Assembly (NCBI GenBank): GCA_028292545.1
Contig: JAQGMC010000006.1
Coordinates: 1-41,619, forward strand
Direction: 5' to 3'
Source: Paucimonas sp.
GTDB taxonomy: Bacteria > Pseudomonadota > Gammaproteobacteria > Burkholderiales > Burkholderiaceae_D
Length of the DNA: 41,619 bases
Positions 1 to 8,575 of this stretch are shown piece by piece. A program made the position numbers and the translations under genes. The notes under the pieces were generated by a model, which saw only the letters and a program-made list of their open reading frames with translations, was not told the DNA's origin and ran no database searches. Numbering within the stretch: the stretch's first letter is position 1; each line of letters starts with the position of its first letter.

Positions 1-682
1 CCCGTTCGCCGATGCCGGCGAACAGCACGGTGTGGTCGCCCACGATGTCGCCGCCGCGTATGGTGGCAAAGCCAATCGAGGACGGATCGCGTTCGCCGGT
101 CACACCCTCGCGCGCATACACGGCCACATCGTCGAGCTTGTGCCCGAGTGCCCCGGCAATCACTTCACCCATCTTAAGCGCCGTGCCGGACGGCGCATCG
201 ACCTTGTGCCGGTGGTGGGCTTCAATGATTTCGATGTCATAGCCTTCGGAAAAGCTTTTGGCCGCCATCTCCAGCAGTTTCATCGTCACATTCACGCCCA
301 CGCTCATGTTGGGCGCGAACACGATGGCGGTCTTGCGCGCGGCTTCGGCGATGGCTGCCTTGCCGGCTTCATCAAAGCCGGTGGTGCCGATGATCATTTT
401 GATGCCATGCTGGGCGCAATACGCCAGGTGCTTCAAGGTACCCTCGGGCCGCGTGAAATCCACCAGGTAGTCAGCCGCAGCAAGGCCGGCCGCAAGGTCG
501 GATTCAATCTTCACGCCCGCCGGCTTGCCCAGGAAAGCGGCGGCATCCGTGCCGATGGCGGGCGAACCGGGCTGGTCGAGTGCACCGCACAGGCTGGCAT
601 CGTCGGCTTGCATGACGGCTTCGATCAGCATGCGTCCCATCCGGCCGGATGCGCCGGCCACGGCAATTTTCATGTCATTCAT
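1..682 (-). CDS. dapB: 4-hydroxy-tetrahydrodipicolinate reductase (3' end outside window)
   Basis: DapB reduces hydroxy-tetrahydrodipicolinate with NAD(P)H in the diaminopimelate/lysine pathway in the cytoplasm. The reading frame opens with a Rossmann dinucleotide-binding motif (VAGASGRMG) a few residues from the start. Further on it has a DFTRPEG stretch, the GTTGF loop, an APNMSVGVN motif and the catalytic-region [15 protein letters not shown] segment, all typical of DapB. I chose the ATG at 680-682 because an AGG lies about 9 bases upstream; a second in-frame ATG at 671-673 (MKIAVAG) is also possible. The gene follows bamE on the same strand with 3 bases between them, so it is probably co-transcribed. 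It runs off the left edge, so roughly the last 40 residues are missing. Identity is secure. Confidence 0.96.
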   Translation of the reverse strand, partial: MNDMKIAVAGASGRMGRMLIEAVMQADDASLCGALDQPGSPAIGTDAAAFLGKPAGVKIESDLAAGLAAADYLVDFTRPEGTLKHLAYCAQHGIKMIIGTTGFDEAGKAAIAEAARKTAIVFAPNMSVGVNVTMKLLEMAAKSFSEGYDIEIIEAHHRHKVDAPSGTALKMGEVIAGALGHKLDDVAVYAREGVTGERDPSSIGFATIRGGDIVGDHTVLFAGIGER

Positions 683-685
683 CGA

Positions 686-1468
686 TCAGTACCTGCTTTC
701 CTTGGCAGCGGAGGGCGCGCGTGCCGGCGCGGGCGTGACATCGTCCACCTTGTTCTTGTTGCCGGGGACGGCGCCAGAGATGCGCGCCAGGTAGGCTTCT
801 TCACCAGGCAGGTCGCCGCCTTCCCAGCGCTCGAGCCGGTTGTCGCTGAAATAAAGGGTCAGCCGGCCGCGCGTGGTTTCGCCATTGCCGCGTCGCATGT
901 CAAAAGCGTAGGTCCACTGGTCGCGATGGAAGATATCGGTCAGCAGCGGCGTGCCGAGCACGAAGCGCACTTGCTCCGGCGTCATGCCGGGCTTGAGCTG
1001 GCTGACCATTTCGCCGGAGATGAAATTGCCTTGCTGGACGTCAGCGCGGTAGGGGCGCAGGAAGCTGAAGCGCCGGTTTTCCTTGATGGTTTCCAGGCCC
1101 GCGCCAGTGCCGCTAGCGGCCATGGCTGGCGCTGCAGCCTGGGTGGTTTGCGTTGCAGCGGGTTGTGCGGATGCAGAAGCCACTGGTGGGGGCGATGCGC
1201 CTGCGGCGGCCGGTGCGGCGGCAGGCGACGCGGCAACTGCTGGCGCAGGTGCTTGCGGCGTCGGGGCCTGGGCAGCAGAAGCTGCGGGCGACGCCGCGAC
1301 AACTGCAGCCGGTGCGGCAGGCGTAGGGTTACCGGCCGTGGCAGGCGTGGGCGCCTTGCGCGCAACGCCGTCGTCGATCAGCGGATTTTTATAGGCGCAG
1401 GCGCTCAGGAAAAGGCAGGACAGCGCAAGCGCAAGGCAATCGATACGGATAGTAAACAGCACGCGCAT
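686..1468 (-). CDS. bamE: Outer membrane assembly lipoprotein BamE (SmpA/OmlA family) with an Ala/Pro-rich spacer
   Basis: BamE is a lipoprotein subunit of the BAM complex that inserts beta-barrel proteins into the outer membrane. The start ATG at 1466-1468 gives a 260-residue protein with a hydrophobic signal and lipobox LSAC, the lipidated Cys being residue 24. The BamE domain is at about residues 133-240 and contains the family blocks PYRADVQQGN, LKPGMTPEQVRFVLGTPL and DQWTYAFDM. Between lipobox and domain (about 36-122) is a low-complexity Ala/Pro/Ser/Thr spacer that most BamE proteins lack. An upstream ATG in frame would put hydrophilic residues before the signal and is rejected. The gene diverges from fur, a common arrangement in betaproteobacteria, and precedes dapB by 3 bases. 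The function is secure; the role of the spacer is unknown. Confidence 0.93.
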   Translation of the reverse strand: MRVLFTIRIDCLALALSCLFLSACAYKNPLIDDGVARKAPTPATAGNPTPAAPAAVVAASPAASAAQAPTPQAPAPAVAASPAAAPAAAGASPPPVASASAQPAATQTTQAAAPAMAASGTGAGLETIKENRRFSFLRPYRADVQQGNFISGEMVSQLKPGMTPEQVRFVLGTPLLTDIFHRDQWTYAFDMRRGNGETTRGRLTLYFSDNRLERWEGGDLPGEEAYLARISGAVPGNKNKVDDVTPAPARAPSAAKESRY

Positions 1469-1548
1469 GGTGTCTCTCTGGATGAGCATCGGGTCAACAA
1501 ACGCTATATGATAAAGGATAAAGCCGATCAGCAATTACAGAGTGTCCC
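1469..1548. promoter_or_regulatory. Divergent bamE/fur promoter region
   Basis: This 80-bp AT-richer gap separates the divergent bamE and fur genes and must hold both promoters. For bamE (minus strand) a TTGCTG hexamer and a TCATAT hexamer 17 bases apart are a plausible -35/-10 pair. For fur (plus strand) TATGAT at 1507-1512 could be a -10, but I see no convincing -35. No good 19-bp Fur box is visible, so autoregulation of fur is not supported here. Confidence 0.4.
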
Positions 1549-1980
1549 ATGCCCAACCCCACACCCGACCTGAAGTCGAGCGGCCTGAAAGCCACGCTGC
1601 CACGGGTAAAGATCCTCGAAATTTTCCAGCACAGCGCCGTGCGGCACCTGAGCGCGGAAGATATCTACAAGATCCTGCTGGGTGAAAACCTGGATGTCGG
1701 CCTGGCCACCGTTTACCGCGTGTTGACCCAGTTCGAGCAAGCCGGACTTTTGCACCGCAACCATTTCGAAACCGGCAAGGCCGTGTTCGAATTAAATGAA
1801 GGCACGCACCATGACCACCTGGTGTGCCTGGATTGCGGTCGGGTGGAAGAGTTTTTCGATGATGAAATTGAACAGCGCCAGCAAAAGGTGGCCGCCGAGC
1901 GTGGCTTCCGGATTGCCGAGCATGCGCTGGCGCTGTACGGCCATTGCATCAAGGATGCCTGTCCGTTTCGTAATCGCTGA
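1549..1980 (+). CDS. fur: Ferric uptake regulator Fur
   Basis: Fur is a dimeric metal-dependent repressor of iron uptake genes. The protein is 143 residues, normal for the family. An N-terminal winged helix (about 1-85) includes the recognition segment [17 protein letters not shown]. The dimerisation domain carries the metal-binding [16 protein letters not shown] motif with a Cys pair, and a C-terminal pair is present in [10 protein letters not shown]. It is divergent from bamE with an 68-bp shared upstream gap to the longest bamE start and 80 bp to the chosen one. It is convergent with the phosphoesterase gene at 2046-2498. Fur rather than Zur or PerR is supported by the neighbourhood and the spacing of the HHDHLVC region. 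Confidence 0.96.
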   Translation: MPNPTPDLKSSGLKATLPRVKILEIFQHSAVRHLSAEDIYKILLGENLDVGLATVYRVLTQFEQAGLLHRNHFETGKAVFELNEGTHHDHLVCLDCGRVEEFFDDEIEQRQQKVAAERGFRIAEHALALYGHCIKDACPFRNR

Positions 1981-2045
1981 CGATTGAAGCCCGGGGGGCG
2001 TTCTTGCCCCTTGCCCGGCCCCGCCCTGCAAATATCTCCGCCTGC

Positions 2046-2498
2046 TTACACCGCAAGCAGGCAAATCTCAGCCTGTGGACTACCCACGCCGGTCTCCAGC
2101 AGCGCAACCGATATCGGCAGCTTGAATCGACGCGGCCCGGCGCTGCCGGGATTGATGAACATGATTCCAGCCTGGCTGGAAATATGCGGCTTGTGCGAAT
2201 GGCCGCTCACCACGATATCGACCGCCGGCGGCTTGCCGCGTAAATCGTTCACGTCATGAATCACATGAATGGCCAGCCCATCCAGCGTCACCGTGATGCG
2301 CTCAGGAATGCCGGCGGCCCAGGGTGCGCTGTCATTGTTGCCGCGGATGGCGGTGAGCGGCGCCAGCGCTTCCAGGCCGCGCAGGATGTCGGCATTGCCG
2401 ATATCGCCGGCATGGATGATGTGATCGACCCCACGCAAAGCGTCCAGCGCGGCTGGCCGCAGCAAGCCATGGGTGTCGGAAATCAGTCCGATCCGCAT
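2046..2498 (-). CDS. YfcE/MJ0936-type metallophosphoesterase
   Basis: A 150-residue protein with the full dimetal calcineurin-like phosphoesterase signature: SDTHG at residues 7-11, HAGDIGN, GNND, and GHSHKP followed by NPGS near the C-terminus. These supply the Asp, His and Asn ligands of the two metals. Small members of this family (YfcE, MJ0936) hydrolyse phosphodiesters with manganese or nickel in vitro, but the physiological substrate is generally unknown. The gene lies 10 bases after hrcA on the same strand, making a HAD-hrcA-phosphoesterase operon. The enzyme class is secure; the substrate cannot be read from the sequence. Confidence 0.9.
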   Translation of the reverse strand: MRIGLISDTHGLLRPAALDALRGVDHIIHAGDIGNADILRGLEALAPLTAIRGNNDSAPWAAGIPERITVTLDGLAIHVIHDVNDLRGKPPAVDIVVSGHSHKPHISSQAGIMFINPGSAGPRRFKLPISVALLETGVGSPQAEICLLAV

Positions 2499-2508
2499 GC
2501 TGGTTTTC

Positions 2509-3531
2509 CTATTGCTGGCTCAATGCATTGCTGAGCAGCTTGGCGGTGATGTCCACAATAGGTATCACCCGTTCATACGCCATGCGCGTCGGCCCGACCA
2601 CGCCCAGCGTGCCCACCACCGTGCCGTTGACTTCATAAGGTGCGGTCACGACGCTCATGTCGCCGCTGGGCAGCAGGTGCGATTCGCCGCCGATGAAAAT
2701 CTGCACGCCGGTCGCCTTGCTGGAAACGTCGAGCAATTGCATCAGGCTGGTTTTCTGTTCGAACAGTTCAAACAACTGGCGCAGTGACGTCATGTTGGAT
2801 GAAAGGTCAGACACCGACAGCAGGTTGCGCTCGCCGGAAATCACGACTTCATCGCTTTCTTCTGTCATTGCATCATTGCCGGCTTCAACCGCTGCCTGCA
2901 GCAGGCGCGTCATGTCGTCGCGCAATTGCCGCAATTCGTCGGCCAGGCGCAGGCGCACGGTTTCAAAACGCTGGCCGCCATAGTGCTGGTTCAGGTAGTT
3001 GGCTGCTTCGATCAGTTGCGAAGGTGTGTAATCGACATCGGTCAGCAGCAGCCGGTTTTGCACTTCGCCGCTCGGGCTGACGATGACGAGCAAGATGCGG
3101 CGCTCGGACAGGCGGATGAAATCAAGCTGCTTGAAGGCGGTATCGCGCTTGGGCGACAGCACCACGCCGGCGAATTGCGACAGTGAAGACAGCACTTGCG
3201 CGGCGTTGGAAATGACACGTTGCGGCGAACCCGGCAGCAGCCGCGGCGGCATACGCGTTTCGACCACGTTTTCATTGAGCGCCTGTACCGTCAGCAGCGT
3301 ATCGACGAAAAAGCGATAGCCGCGCGGCGTCGGTACCCGGCCCGCCGAGGTGTGCGGACTGGCAACAAAGCCCATTTCCTCCAGGTCCGACATGATGTTG
3401 CGGATGCTGGCCGGCGATAATTCGAGGCCGGAGAATTTTGATAATGCCCGCGACCCTACGGGCTGGCCATCCGCTATATAGCGTTCCACCAGGGCCTTGA
3501 GCAGTGTCTGTGCGCGTTTATCCAGTTGCAT
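2509..3531 (-). CDS. hrcA: Heat-inducible transcription repressor HrcA
   Basis: HrcA represses chaperone operons by binding CIRCE inverted repeats and is kept active by GroEL. The protein is 340 residues from the ATG at 3529-3531. It begins with a winged-helix segment ([16 protein letters not shown], then [30 protein letters not shown]) and the conserved [20 protein letters not shown] motif. GAF-like and dimerisation regions follow, ending [21 protein letters not shown] and [19 protein letters not shown] longer upstream start would overlap the HAD gene and is rejected. The stop of the HAD gene is 5 bases upstream. No CIRCE element (TTAGCACTC-N9-GAGTGCTAA) is visible upstream of grpE, dnaK, dnaJ or hrcA itself, so its targets (probably groESL) lie outside the window. 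Confidence 0.95.
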   Translation of the reverse strand: MQLDKRAQTLLKALVERYIADGQPVGSRALSKFSGLELSPASIRNIMSDLEEMGFVASPHTSAGRVPTPRGYRFFVDTLLTVQALNENVVETRMPPRLLPGSPQRVISNAAQVLSSLSQFAGVVLSPKRDTAFKQLDFIRLSERRILLVIVSPSGEVQNRLLLTDVDYTPSQLIEAANYLNQHYGGQRFETVRLRLADELRQLRDDMTRLLQAAVEAGNDAMTEESDEVVISGERNLLSVSDLSSNMTSLRQLFELFEQKTSLMQLLDVSSKATGVQIFIGGESHLLPSGDMSVVTAPYEVNGTVVGTLGVVGPTRMAYERVIPIVDITAKLLSNALSQQ

Positions 3532-3536
3532 GCAGG

Positions 3537-4265
3537 CTATTCTATCGGGCGCGGGGCAGGCGTGCCACAGATGGTGTGCAACCAATGCTCCAATTCAAAC
3601 AGGTTTGTACAAACAGCATCAGGCACCAGGTGTCCGGGCGCATGCGACGTGCCGTGCCGTCCGACCCGGTCCAGCCAGACGCCCTTCAACCCCGCCTGTT
3701 GTGCACCTTCCACGTCGAGCAGCGGGTCGTCACCGACATACACCGCTTCCTGCGGCGCCACAGCCAGCAGCTCGCAGGCAGCCAGGAAAATTTTGGGGTC
3801 GGGCTTGCCGCTGCCAAAACGCCAGGCCGCGACACTGGCCTGGAAATGATGGCTGATGCCGATCTGCTCCAGGTCGGCCGGGCCGTTCGATATCGTTCCG
3901 AGGGTCCAGTGGTTGGCCAGGCGCGGCAGCACCGGGCGTACATCCTCATACATGTCGACCGTATTGCGTGCCTTTCGGAATACTTCCAGTGCATGCTCGA
4001 CGCGGTCGCAGTCGGCTTCGCAGGCGCGAAACGCCTCGGCCAGCCCGGCCTGGCGCAAGCCCATCATGTCAAAGCGGAATTGCGGGTTCGAGTTCAGCAT
4101 TTCCATGCGCCGCGCACGCAGCGCCTCGACCGTGAAACGCGCGGCGACGGCTGGCACGTGGGTGCGCAGCCAGTCGTACATATGCTCTTCGGCGCGGGCA
4201 ATCACGGGCGCAATCGGCCACAGTGTGTCGTCAAGGTCGAACAGGATGGCTTTGATGGCGGGCAT
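3537..4265 (-). CDS. HAD-IA family hydrolase (YigB-like phosphatase)
   Basis: A 242-residue HAD-superfamily hydrolase. Motif I is DLDDT at residues 10-14 with the nucleophile Asp and acid/base Asp. A helical cap (about 20-100) follows, then motif II in TISNGP, motif III Lys in [10 protein letters not shown] and motif IV in [12 protein letters not shown]. This is the FMN/5-aminopyrimidine phosphatase-like (YigB/YjjG) subgroup, which is often promiscuous in vitro, so the true substrate is uncertain. It is first in a probable operon with hrcA and the phosphoesterase and is divergent from nadK. Confidence 0.85.
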   Translation of the reverse strand: MPAIKAILFDLDDTLWPIAPVIARAEEHMYDWLRTHVPAVAARFTVEALRARRMEMLNSNPQFRFDMMGLRQAGLAEAFRACEADCDRVEHALEVFRKARNTVDMYEDVRPVLPRLANHWTLGTISNGPADLEQIGISHHFQASVAAWRFGSGKPDPKIFLAACELLAVAPQEAVYVGDDPLLDVEGAQQAGLKGVWLDRVGRHGTSHAPGHLVPDAVCTNLFELEHWLHTICGTPAPRPIE

Positions 4266-4332
4266 GGCGGACAGGTCGGGATCGGGGGTGGCGTCGTATA
4301 TAGTGCGGCTTAATTATGTTCTAATCCTTCGC
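4266..4332 (-). promoter_or_regulatory. Divergent promoter region of the HAD-hrcA operon and nadK
   Basis: The 67-bp gap has a sigma70-like pair for the minus strand: TTAGAA (plus positions 4319-4324) and TATATA (4297-4302) separated by 16 bases, about 31 bases from the HAD start codon. The same AT-rich core (TTAATTATGTTCTAAT) must also serve nadK, for which no clear hexamer pair stands out. No CIRCE element is present. Confidence 0.45.
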
Positions 4333-5259
4333 ATGTTGCCTTCTACCCCTCGTACCGCGTTGACGGCCTACCGATCGGTCGCAATCATCGGCAAGCCTTT
4401 CGCTTCTGGCATTGCGCGCACGCTGCTTGAACTGGCTGCCTTGCTGCGCGACGCCGGCCGCACCGTACTGATCGAAGCCGAAACCGCAGCCAGCATCGGC
4501 CCAGCCGACCTTTCCTGGTGTACGCCGGTCAGCGTGGCGGAGATCGGCGCCCGCGCCGACATTGCCATTGTGGTGGGCGGCGATGGCACCATGCTGGGCA
4601 TTGCGCGCCAGTTGGCGCCCTTTGGCGTGCCCTTGGTCGGCATTAACCAGGGCCGGCTTGGTTTCATGACCGATATTCCATCCGAGCGCATGCTCGAATC
4701 CTTGCATGCAATGCTGGAAGGCGAAGTGGAATCTGAGCAACGCTCGCTGCTGGAAGGCCGGGTGCTGCGCAATGGCGAACAGATTTTCGACGGGCTGGCT
4801 TTCAATGACGTGGTCGTGGCGCGCGGCACTGGCGCCGGCATGGTTGAGTTGCGCGTCGATGTGGACGGGCATTTCATGTACAACCAGCGCTCCGATGGCT
4901 TGATTGTCGCCACGCCCACCGGCTCAACCGCCTATGCACTATCGGCCGGCGGTCCCTTGTTGCATCCAAGCCTGGGTGGCGTGGTGCTGGTGCCGATTGC
5001 GCCGCATGCATTGTCGAATCGGCCGATCGTGATTACCGACAATAGTGAAATCGTGATTGCGGTTGTGGCCGGGCGCAATGTCAGCGTCAATTTCGACATG
5101 CAGTCGCTTGCGGAGATCGAACATGGCGATCAGGTCCTGATCCGACGCTCGCTGCACACCATCACCTTCCTCCATCCCCGCGGCTGGAGCTACTACCATA
5201 CGCTGCGCGAGAAGCTGCACTGGAATGAATATCCGTCGGTCGACGGCCAGTTAAAATAA
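4333..5259 (+). CDS. nadK: NAD kinase
   Basis: NadK phosphorylates NAD to NADP, the only route to NADP. The 308-residue protein from the ATG at 4333 has the catalytic GGDGTML motif at residues 82-88, the [10 protein letters not shown] segment, LAFNDV (residues 155-160) and the glycine-rich [15 protein letters not shown] motif at 194-208, which binds the nucleotide. The open frame extends far upstream over the HAD gene, but only this start gives a normal-length kinase. It stands beside hrcA and ahead of recN, a conserved betaproteobacterial order. Its only oddity is the lack of a strong Shine-Dalgarno sequence. Confidence 0.96.
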   Translation: MLPSTPRTALTAYRSVAIIGKPFASGIARTLLELAALLRDAGRTVLIEAETAASIGPADLSWCTPVSVAEIGARADIAIVVGGDGTMLGIARQLAPFGVPLVGINQGRLGFMTDIPSERMLESLHAMLEGEVESEQRSLLEGRVLRNGEQIFDGLAFNDVVVARGTGAGMVELRVDVDGHFMYNQRSDGLIVATPTGSTAYALSAGGPLLHPSLGGVVLVPIAPHALSNRPIVITDNSEIVIAVVAGRNVSVNFDMQSLAEIEHGDQVLIRRSLHTITFLHPRGWSYYHTLREKLHWNEYPSVDGQLK

Positions 5260-5320
5260 GCGGGCCAAGATCCAGGCCCAAGCGCCCGTCCACCGGGCCG
5301 GCAAACAACCTTTCGCACTA

Positions 5321-5358
5321 ACAAGCCCGCAACTGACAAGCCCGCCACTGCCAAGCCC
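5321..5358 (+). repeat. 15-bp tandem repeat abutting the recN start codon
   Basis: Two 15-bp units (ACAAGCCCGCAACTG, ACAAGCCCGCCACTG) differ at one base and are followed by a partial third unit (CCAAGCCC) that ends directly at the recN ATG. The repeat therefore occupies the place where the ribosome binding site would be, and no purine-rich Shine-Dalgarno is visible. It is one of several short tandem repeats in the intergenic DNA of this window. Confidence 0.75.
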
Positions 5359-7011
5359 ATGCTGCGTTCCCTTTCCATTCGCGACTTCGTGATTGTCGAC
5401 ACGCTCGACATTGAACTGGCCCCCGGCTTCACCGTCTTCACTGGCGAAACCGGCGCCGGCAAATCGATCCTGGTCGATGCGCTGGCCCTGGCGCTGGGCG
5501 GCAGGGGCGACGCCAGCGTGGTGCGCGAAGGCGCGGCCCGCGCCGACATCAGCGCTGAATTCAGCCCGCCAGCCCAGGCCTTGCCCTGGCTTTCGGAACA
5601 AGCGCTGGAAGGCGACAATGGTTCGCTGCTGCTGCGGCGCGTGATCGACAGTGCCGGCCGTTCGAAAGCCTTCATCAATGGCGTGGCCGCAACCGCATCC
5701 CAGTTGCGCGAACTCGGTGAATTGCTGGTCGACATACATGGCCAGCATGCACACCAGTCGCTATTGCGCCCCGATGCGCAGCGCATGCTGCTTGACCAGC
5801 AAGCCGGCCTGGCGCCGCAGGCCGTCGCCGTCGCCGCAGCTTACAAAGCCTGGCGCGCGGTGGTGCGCCAGCGCGAGGAATTCGAAAGCAACGCCCGTAA
5901 CGTCTTGCTCGAGCGTGAGCGCCTGGCCTGGCAGGTTGGCGAACTGGAAAAACTCGCGACCAAGCCGGGCGAATGGGCCGACGTCTCGCTGGAGCAAAAC
6001 CGCCTGGCCAATGCCGCCGCGCTGATTGAAGGCACGCAGGAAGCCTTGCTTGATATTTCCGAAGCCGAAAGCGGCGCGATGCTGTCGCGCCTGTCGGCGC
6101 TGGAACACAAGCTGGCGCGGCTGCAGGATATCGACAGTGGCCTGCGCCCGGTGCTGGAATTGCTGGAGCCGGCCCGCATCCAGTTGCAGGAAGCCGCTTA
6201 CGCACTGAAGGATTACCTGGACCGGGTAGACCTTGACCCGGCGCGACTGGCAGAAATCGATGCCCGCGTCGATGCGATTCACTCCACCGCGCGCAAATTC
6301 CGGCTGGCGCCCGAAGACTTGCCAGCCGAATATGACAGGCTGGCGCAGGAACTGGCGCAAATGGCGCAAGCGACCGACATGGAATCGCTGCGCGCGCATG
6401 AAGCGGCGCTCCAGGCGCAATACCGTGAACTGGCGTCCGGGTTGTCGGCGGCGCGCGCCAAGGCGGCAGCCGCGCTGGCGCGCAGCGTCACCGATGCGAT
6501 GCAGGAATTGAGCATGGCTGGCGGCCGGCTGGAGATTGCGCTACGGCCTTGCGAGCCAGCCAGCTACGGGCTGGAGCAAGTCGAATTCCTGGTGGCAGGC
6601 CATGCCGGCACCACGCCGCGCGCGCTGCAGAAAGTGGCGTCCGGCGGCGAACTGGCGCGTATTTCACTGGCGATTTCGGTCATCACTTCCGGCGCGACTG
6701 CCACCCCGACGCTGATCTTCGACGAAGTCGACAGCGGCATCGGCGGCGCGGTGGCCGAAGTGGTGGGCCGCCTGCTCAAGCGCCTGGGGCAGGAACGCCA
6801 GGTATTGTGCGTGACCCACCTGCCGCAGGTCGCCAGCCAGGCCAACCAGCACTTCCAGGTCAGCAAGGACAGCGAAGGTGGCGAACGCACCGTGTCGCGG
6901 ATAGCGCCCCTGGATGGCAAGGGCCGGGTGGAAGAAGTGGCGCGGATGCTGGGTGGGCTGGAGATCACGGCCACGACCCGCAAGCATGCCCGCGAATTGC
7001 TGGCGTTCTGA
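5359..7011 (+). CDS. recN: DNA repair protein RecN
   Basis: RecN is an SMC-like ATPase that acts at double-strand breaks. At 550 residues it is family length. Walker A GETGAGKS is at residues 29-36, long coiled-coil arms run from about 160 to 380, the ABC signature SGGELARISLA is near 428-438 and Walker B LIFDEVDSG is near 452-460. The C-terminal VTHLPQVASQANQHF block is typical. It follows nadK by 99 bp of repeat-containing DNA. RecN is part of the LexA regulon in Escherichia coli, but I find no CTGT-N8-ACAG box upstream here. The start at 5359 is supported by the MLRSLSIRDFVIVD opening usual for RecN. Confidence 0.96.
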   Translation: MLRSLSIRDFVIVDTLDIELAPGFTVFTGETGAGKSILVDALALALGGRGDASVVREGAARADISAEFSPPAQALPWLSEQALEGDNGSLLLRRVIDSAGRSKAFINGVAATASQLRELGELLVDIHGQHAHQSLLRPDAQRMLLDQQAGLAPQAVAVAAAYKAWRAVVRQREEFESNARNVLLERERLAWQVGELEKLATKPGEWADVSLEQNRLANAAALIEGTQEALLDISEAESGAMLSRLSALEHKLARLQDIDSGLRPVLELLEPARIQLQEAAYALKDYLDRVDLDPARLAEIDARVDAIHSTARKFRLAPEDLPAEYDRLAQELAQMAQATDMESLRAHEAALQAQYRELASGLSAARAKAAAALARSVTDAMQELSMAGGRLEIALRPCEPASYGLEQVEFLVAGHAGTTPRALQKVASGGELARISLAISVITSGATATPTLIFDEVDSGIGGAVAEVVGRLLKRLGQERQVLCVTHLPQVASQANQHFQVSKDSEGGERTVSRIAPLDGKGRVEEVARMLGGLEITATTRKHARELLAF

Positions 7012-7050
7012 CTTGCCGGGCGCGGCCGCGCTGGCAAGTCAATCATTCTT
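7011..7050 (+). terminator. Possible recN terminator hairpin
   Basis: A perfect 7-bp inverted repeat, ACTTGCC (7011-7017) and GGCAAGT (7033-7039), starts at the last base of the recN stop codon and encloses the self-complementary CGCGGCCGCG. It is followed by the weakly T-rich CAATCATTCTT. The stem is strong but the T-tract is poor, so termination is plausible rather than certain. Confidence 0.45.
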
Positions 7051-7058
7051 ACCCCACG

Positions 7059-7064
7059 TATAAT
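7059..7064 (+). promoter_or_regulatory. -10 hexamer for hemH
   Basis: A consensus TATAAT lies 11 bases before the hemH start codon. No good -35 lies 16-18 bases upstream (the sequence there reads AAGTCA). With so short a leader a transcript starting here would be nearly leaderless, so the assignment is tentative. Confidence 0.4.
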
Positions 7065-7075
7065 CCCGCGCCATC

Positions 7076-8182
7076 ATGCGATACCTGACCGAACCCTCCT
7101 ACGCCCACGGCACGCCGGCCGGCACCGCCATCGTGCTGGTCAACCTGGGCACGCCGGAGGCGCCCACGGCCCAGGCAGTACGTCCCTACCTGAAGCAATT
7201 CCTGTCCGACCCGCGGGTGGTCGAGATTCCGCGCCTGGTCTGGTGGTTGATCCTGAACCTGCTGATCCTGCCACTGCGCTCGGCTAAATCGGCGCACAAA
7301 TATGCGTCGATCTGGACCGCGCAAGGTTCACCCCTGAAGCACCACACCAGCCAGCAAGCCAGCCTGCTGGCGCGGCTCCTGGCCCAGCGCGGGCACCAGC
7401 TTGAAGTGGCCTACGCAATGCGCTACGGCAGTCCGGCGGTGGACGCGGTGTTGGCGGACCTGAAAGCACGCGGCTGCGAGCGCGTCCTGGTGCTGCCGGC
7501 TTATCCACAATATTCCGGCACCACCACCGCTTCAGTCTGGGATGCCGTCTTCGATTACTACCGCAAGGTTCGCAATATCCCCGAGCTGCGCCTGGTCCGC
7601 AGTTACCACGACCAGGATGGCTACATCGAGGCGCTGCGCGCATCCGTGCTCGCCCATTGGGCAGCCAACGGCCGCGGGGAAAAGCTGCTCATGAGTTTCC
7701 ACGGCGTGCCCAAGCGCACCCTGCTTTTGGGTGACCCCTATCATTGCGAATGTCACAAGACGGCGCGCCTGCTGGCCGCGCGGCTCGGTCTCGCGCCAGG
7801 CGATTATGTAGTCAGTTTCCAGTCCCGCTTCGGCAAGGCGGAATGGCTGCAGCCGTATACCGCGCCCACGGTGCAGCAACTGGCGCGTGACGGCGTCAAG
7901 CGCCTGGATGTGATCTGCCCCGGTTTCACCGCAGATTGCCTGGAAACACTGGAAGAAATAGCAATGGAAGTCAGGGCCGATTTCCTCGCCGCTGGCGGCC
8001 AGGATTTCCATTACATACCGTGCCTGAATGAAGAACCGGCCTGGATCGATGGACTGGCGGCCATTTGCGAACAACACATGCTGGGCTGGCCAACACGGGA
8101 TGAGCCGGCGCTGCGGGAACAGCAAGCCGCCGCCAGCGCCGGTTCGCGCGAACGGGCGCTGGCGATGGGTGCGCCGCGTTGA
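7076..8182 (+). CDS. hemH: Ferrochelatase
   Basis: HemH inserts ferrous iron into protoporphyrin IX, the last step of protohaem synthesis. The 368-residue protein has the [11 protein letters not shown]-terminal block, [10 protein letters not shown], the SFHGVPKR motif with the metal-binding His209, and [15 protein letters not shown] with the conserved acidic Glu290. It lacks membrane segments and C-terminal Fe-S cysteines, as usual in proteobacteria. The tail after about residue 340 (Ala/Arg/Glu-rich) is longer than the core enzyme needs. It sits between recN and grpE, an arrangement seen in related Burkholderiales. Confidence 0.96.
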   Translation: MRYLTEPSYAHGTPAGTAIVLVNLGTPEAPTAQAVRPYLKQFLSDPRVVEIPRLVWWLILNLLILPLRSAKSAHKYASIWTAQGSPLKHHTSQQASLLARLLAQRGHQLEVAYAMRYGSPAVDAVLADLKARGCERVLVLPAYPQYSGTTTASVWDAVFDYYRKVRNIPELRLVRSYHDQDGYIEALRASVLAHWAANGRGEKLLMSFHGVPKRTLLLGDPYHCECHKTARLLAARLGLAPGDYVVSFQSRFGKAEWLQPYTAPTVQQLARDGVKRLDVICPGFTADCLETLEEIAMEVRADFLAAGGQDFHYIPCLNEEPAWIDGLAAICEQHMLGWPTRDEPALREQQAAASAGSRERALAMGAPR

Positions 8183-8236
8183 TTCGGCGCTGCGCCGGGC
8201 GGGTCCCGGGGCAAGCGTCAAGCGCAGGCTGCGGGA

Positions 8237-8353
8237 TCAGTATCCGGGCGGGCGCAGCATTAGCAGGCCGGCAGCAGAGTCAGCAAACGCAATCCAGGCC
8301 GCCGCCAGCAGCGCGTAGACCACGATGCCGGCGGAAATCAGAGACAGTTTCAT
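8237..8353 (-). CDS. Possible 38-residue single-pass membrane protein
   Basis: A short frame on the minus strand in the 393-bp hemH-grpE gap starts at the ATG at 8351-8353, with GGA about 6 bases upstream. It begins with a Lys-containing N-terminus, has one hydrophobic segment (about residues 4-24, [19 protein letters not shown]) and ends with a short RPPGY tail. Length, charge distribution and ribosome binding site fit a small inner-membrane protein, but I recognise no family. It could be a chance frame; conservation would decide. Confidence 0.4.
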   Translation of the reverse strand: MKLSLISAGIVVYALLAAAWIAFADSAAGLLMLRPPGY

Positions 8354-8380
8354 TGCAATTCCGTAAGGCACTTCGGTTCC

Positions 8381-8398
8381 GGGACCTTAGTTGGTCCC
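8381..8398. repeat. 6-bp perfect inverted repeat in the hemH-grpE gap
   Basis: GGGACC (8381-8386) and GGTCCC (8393-8398) flank a 6-base loop. On the minus strand this hairpin lies just upstream of the small membrane ORF at 8237-8353; on the plus strand it lies about 105 bases ahead of the grpE sigma32 promoter. There is no T-tract, so it is not an obvious terminator. An operator or chance are both possible. Confidence 0.4.
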
Positions 8399-8502
8399 GC
8401 CGATCATCCTAGTACGCCGCTGGCAGATTGGAAGATCTCGTCGGGTCCGGTTTGTAACAGGATTCCAATCAAGAAATGTTCTGCATTTCATTTCCTTGTG
8501 CC

Positions 8503-8530
8503 CTTGAAAACCCTGCGTGCAGCCCCACGT
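8503..8530 (+). promoter_or_regulatory. Sigma32 (RpoH) heat-shock promoter of grpE
   Basis: CTTGAAA (8503-8509) and CCCCACGT (8523-8530) are separated by 13 bases. This matches the sigma32 consensus CTTGAAA-N11-16-CCCCATNT almost completely. It lies 45 bases before the grpE ATG, so transcription of grpE should be heat-inducible. Confidence 0.88.
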
Positions 8531-8575
8531 TGGCCGGGTTGGGTAATTCAAGTCATTGATTGTCGGAGACTTTTT

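Noticed and set aside
1469..1548. Fur box controlling fur or bamE
   Set aside because: The AT-rich spacer has GATA-like fragments but no inverted repeat close to the 19-bp Fur consensus.
32..1573. Plus-strand open frame of 513 codons over dapB and bamE
   Set aside because: It is the reverse shadow of two genuine minus-strand genes; residues are low-complexity and not family-like.
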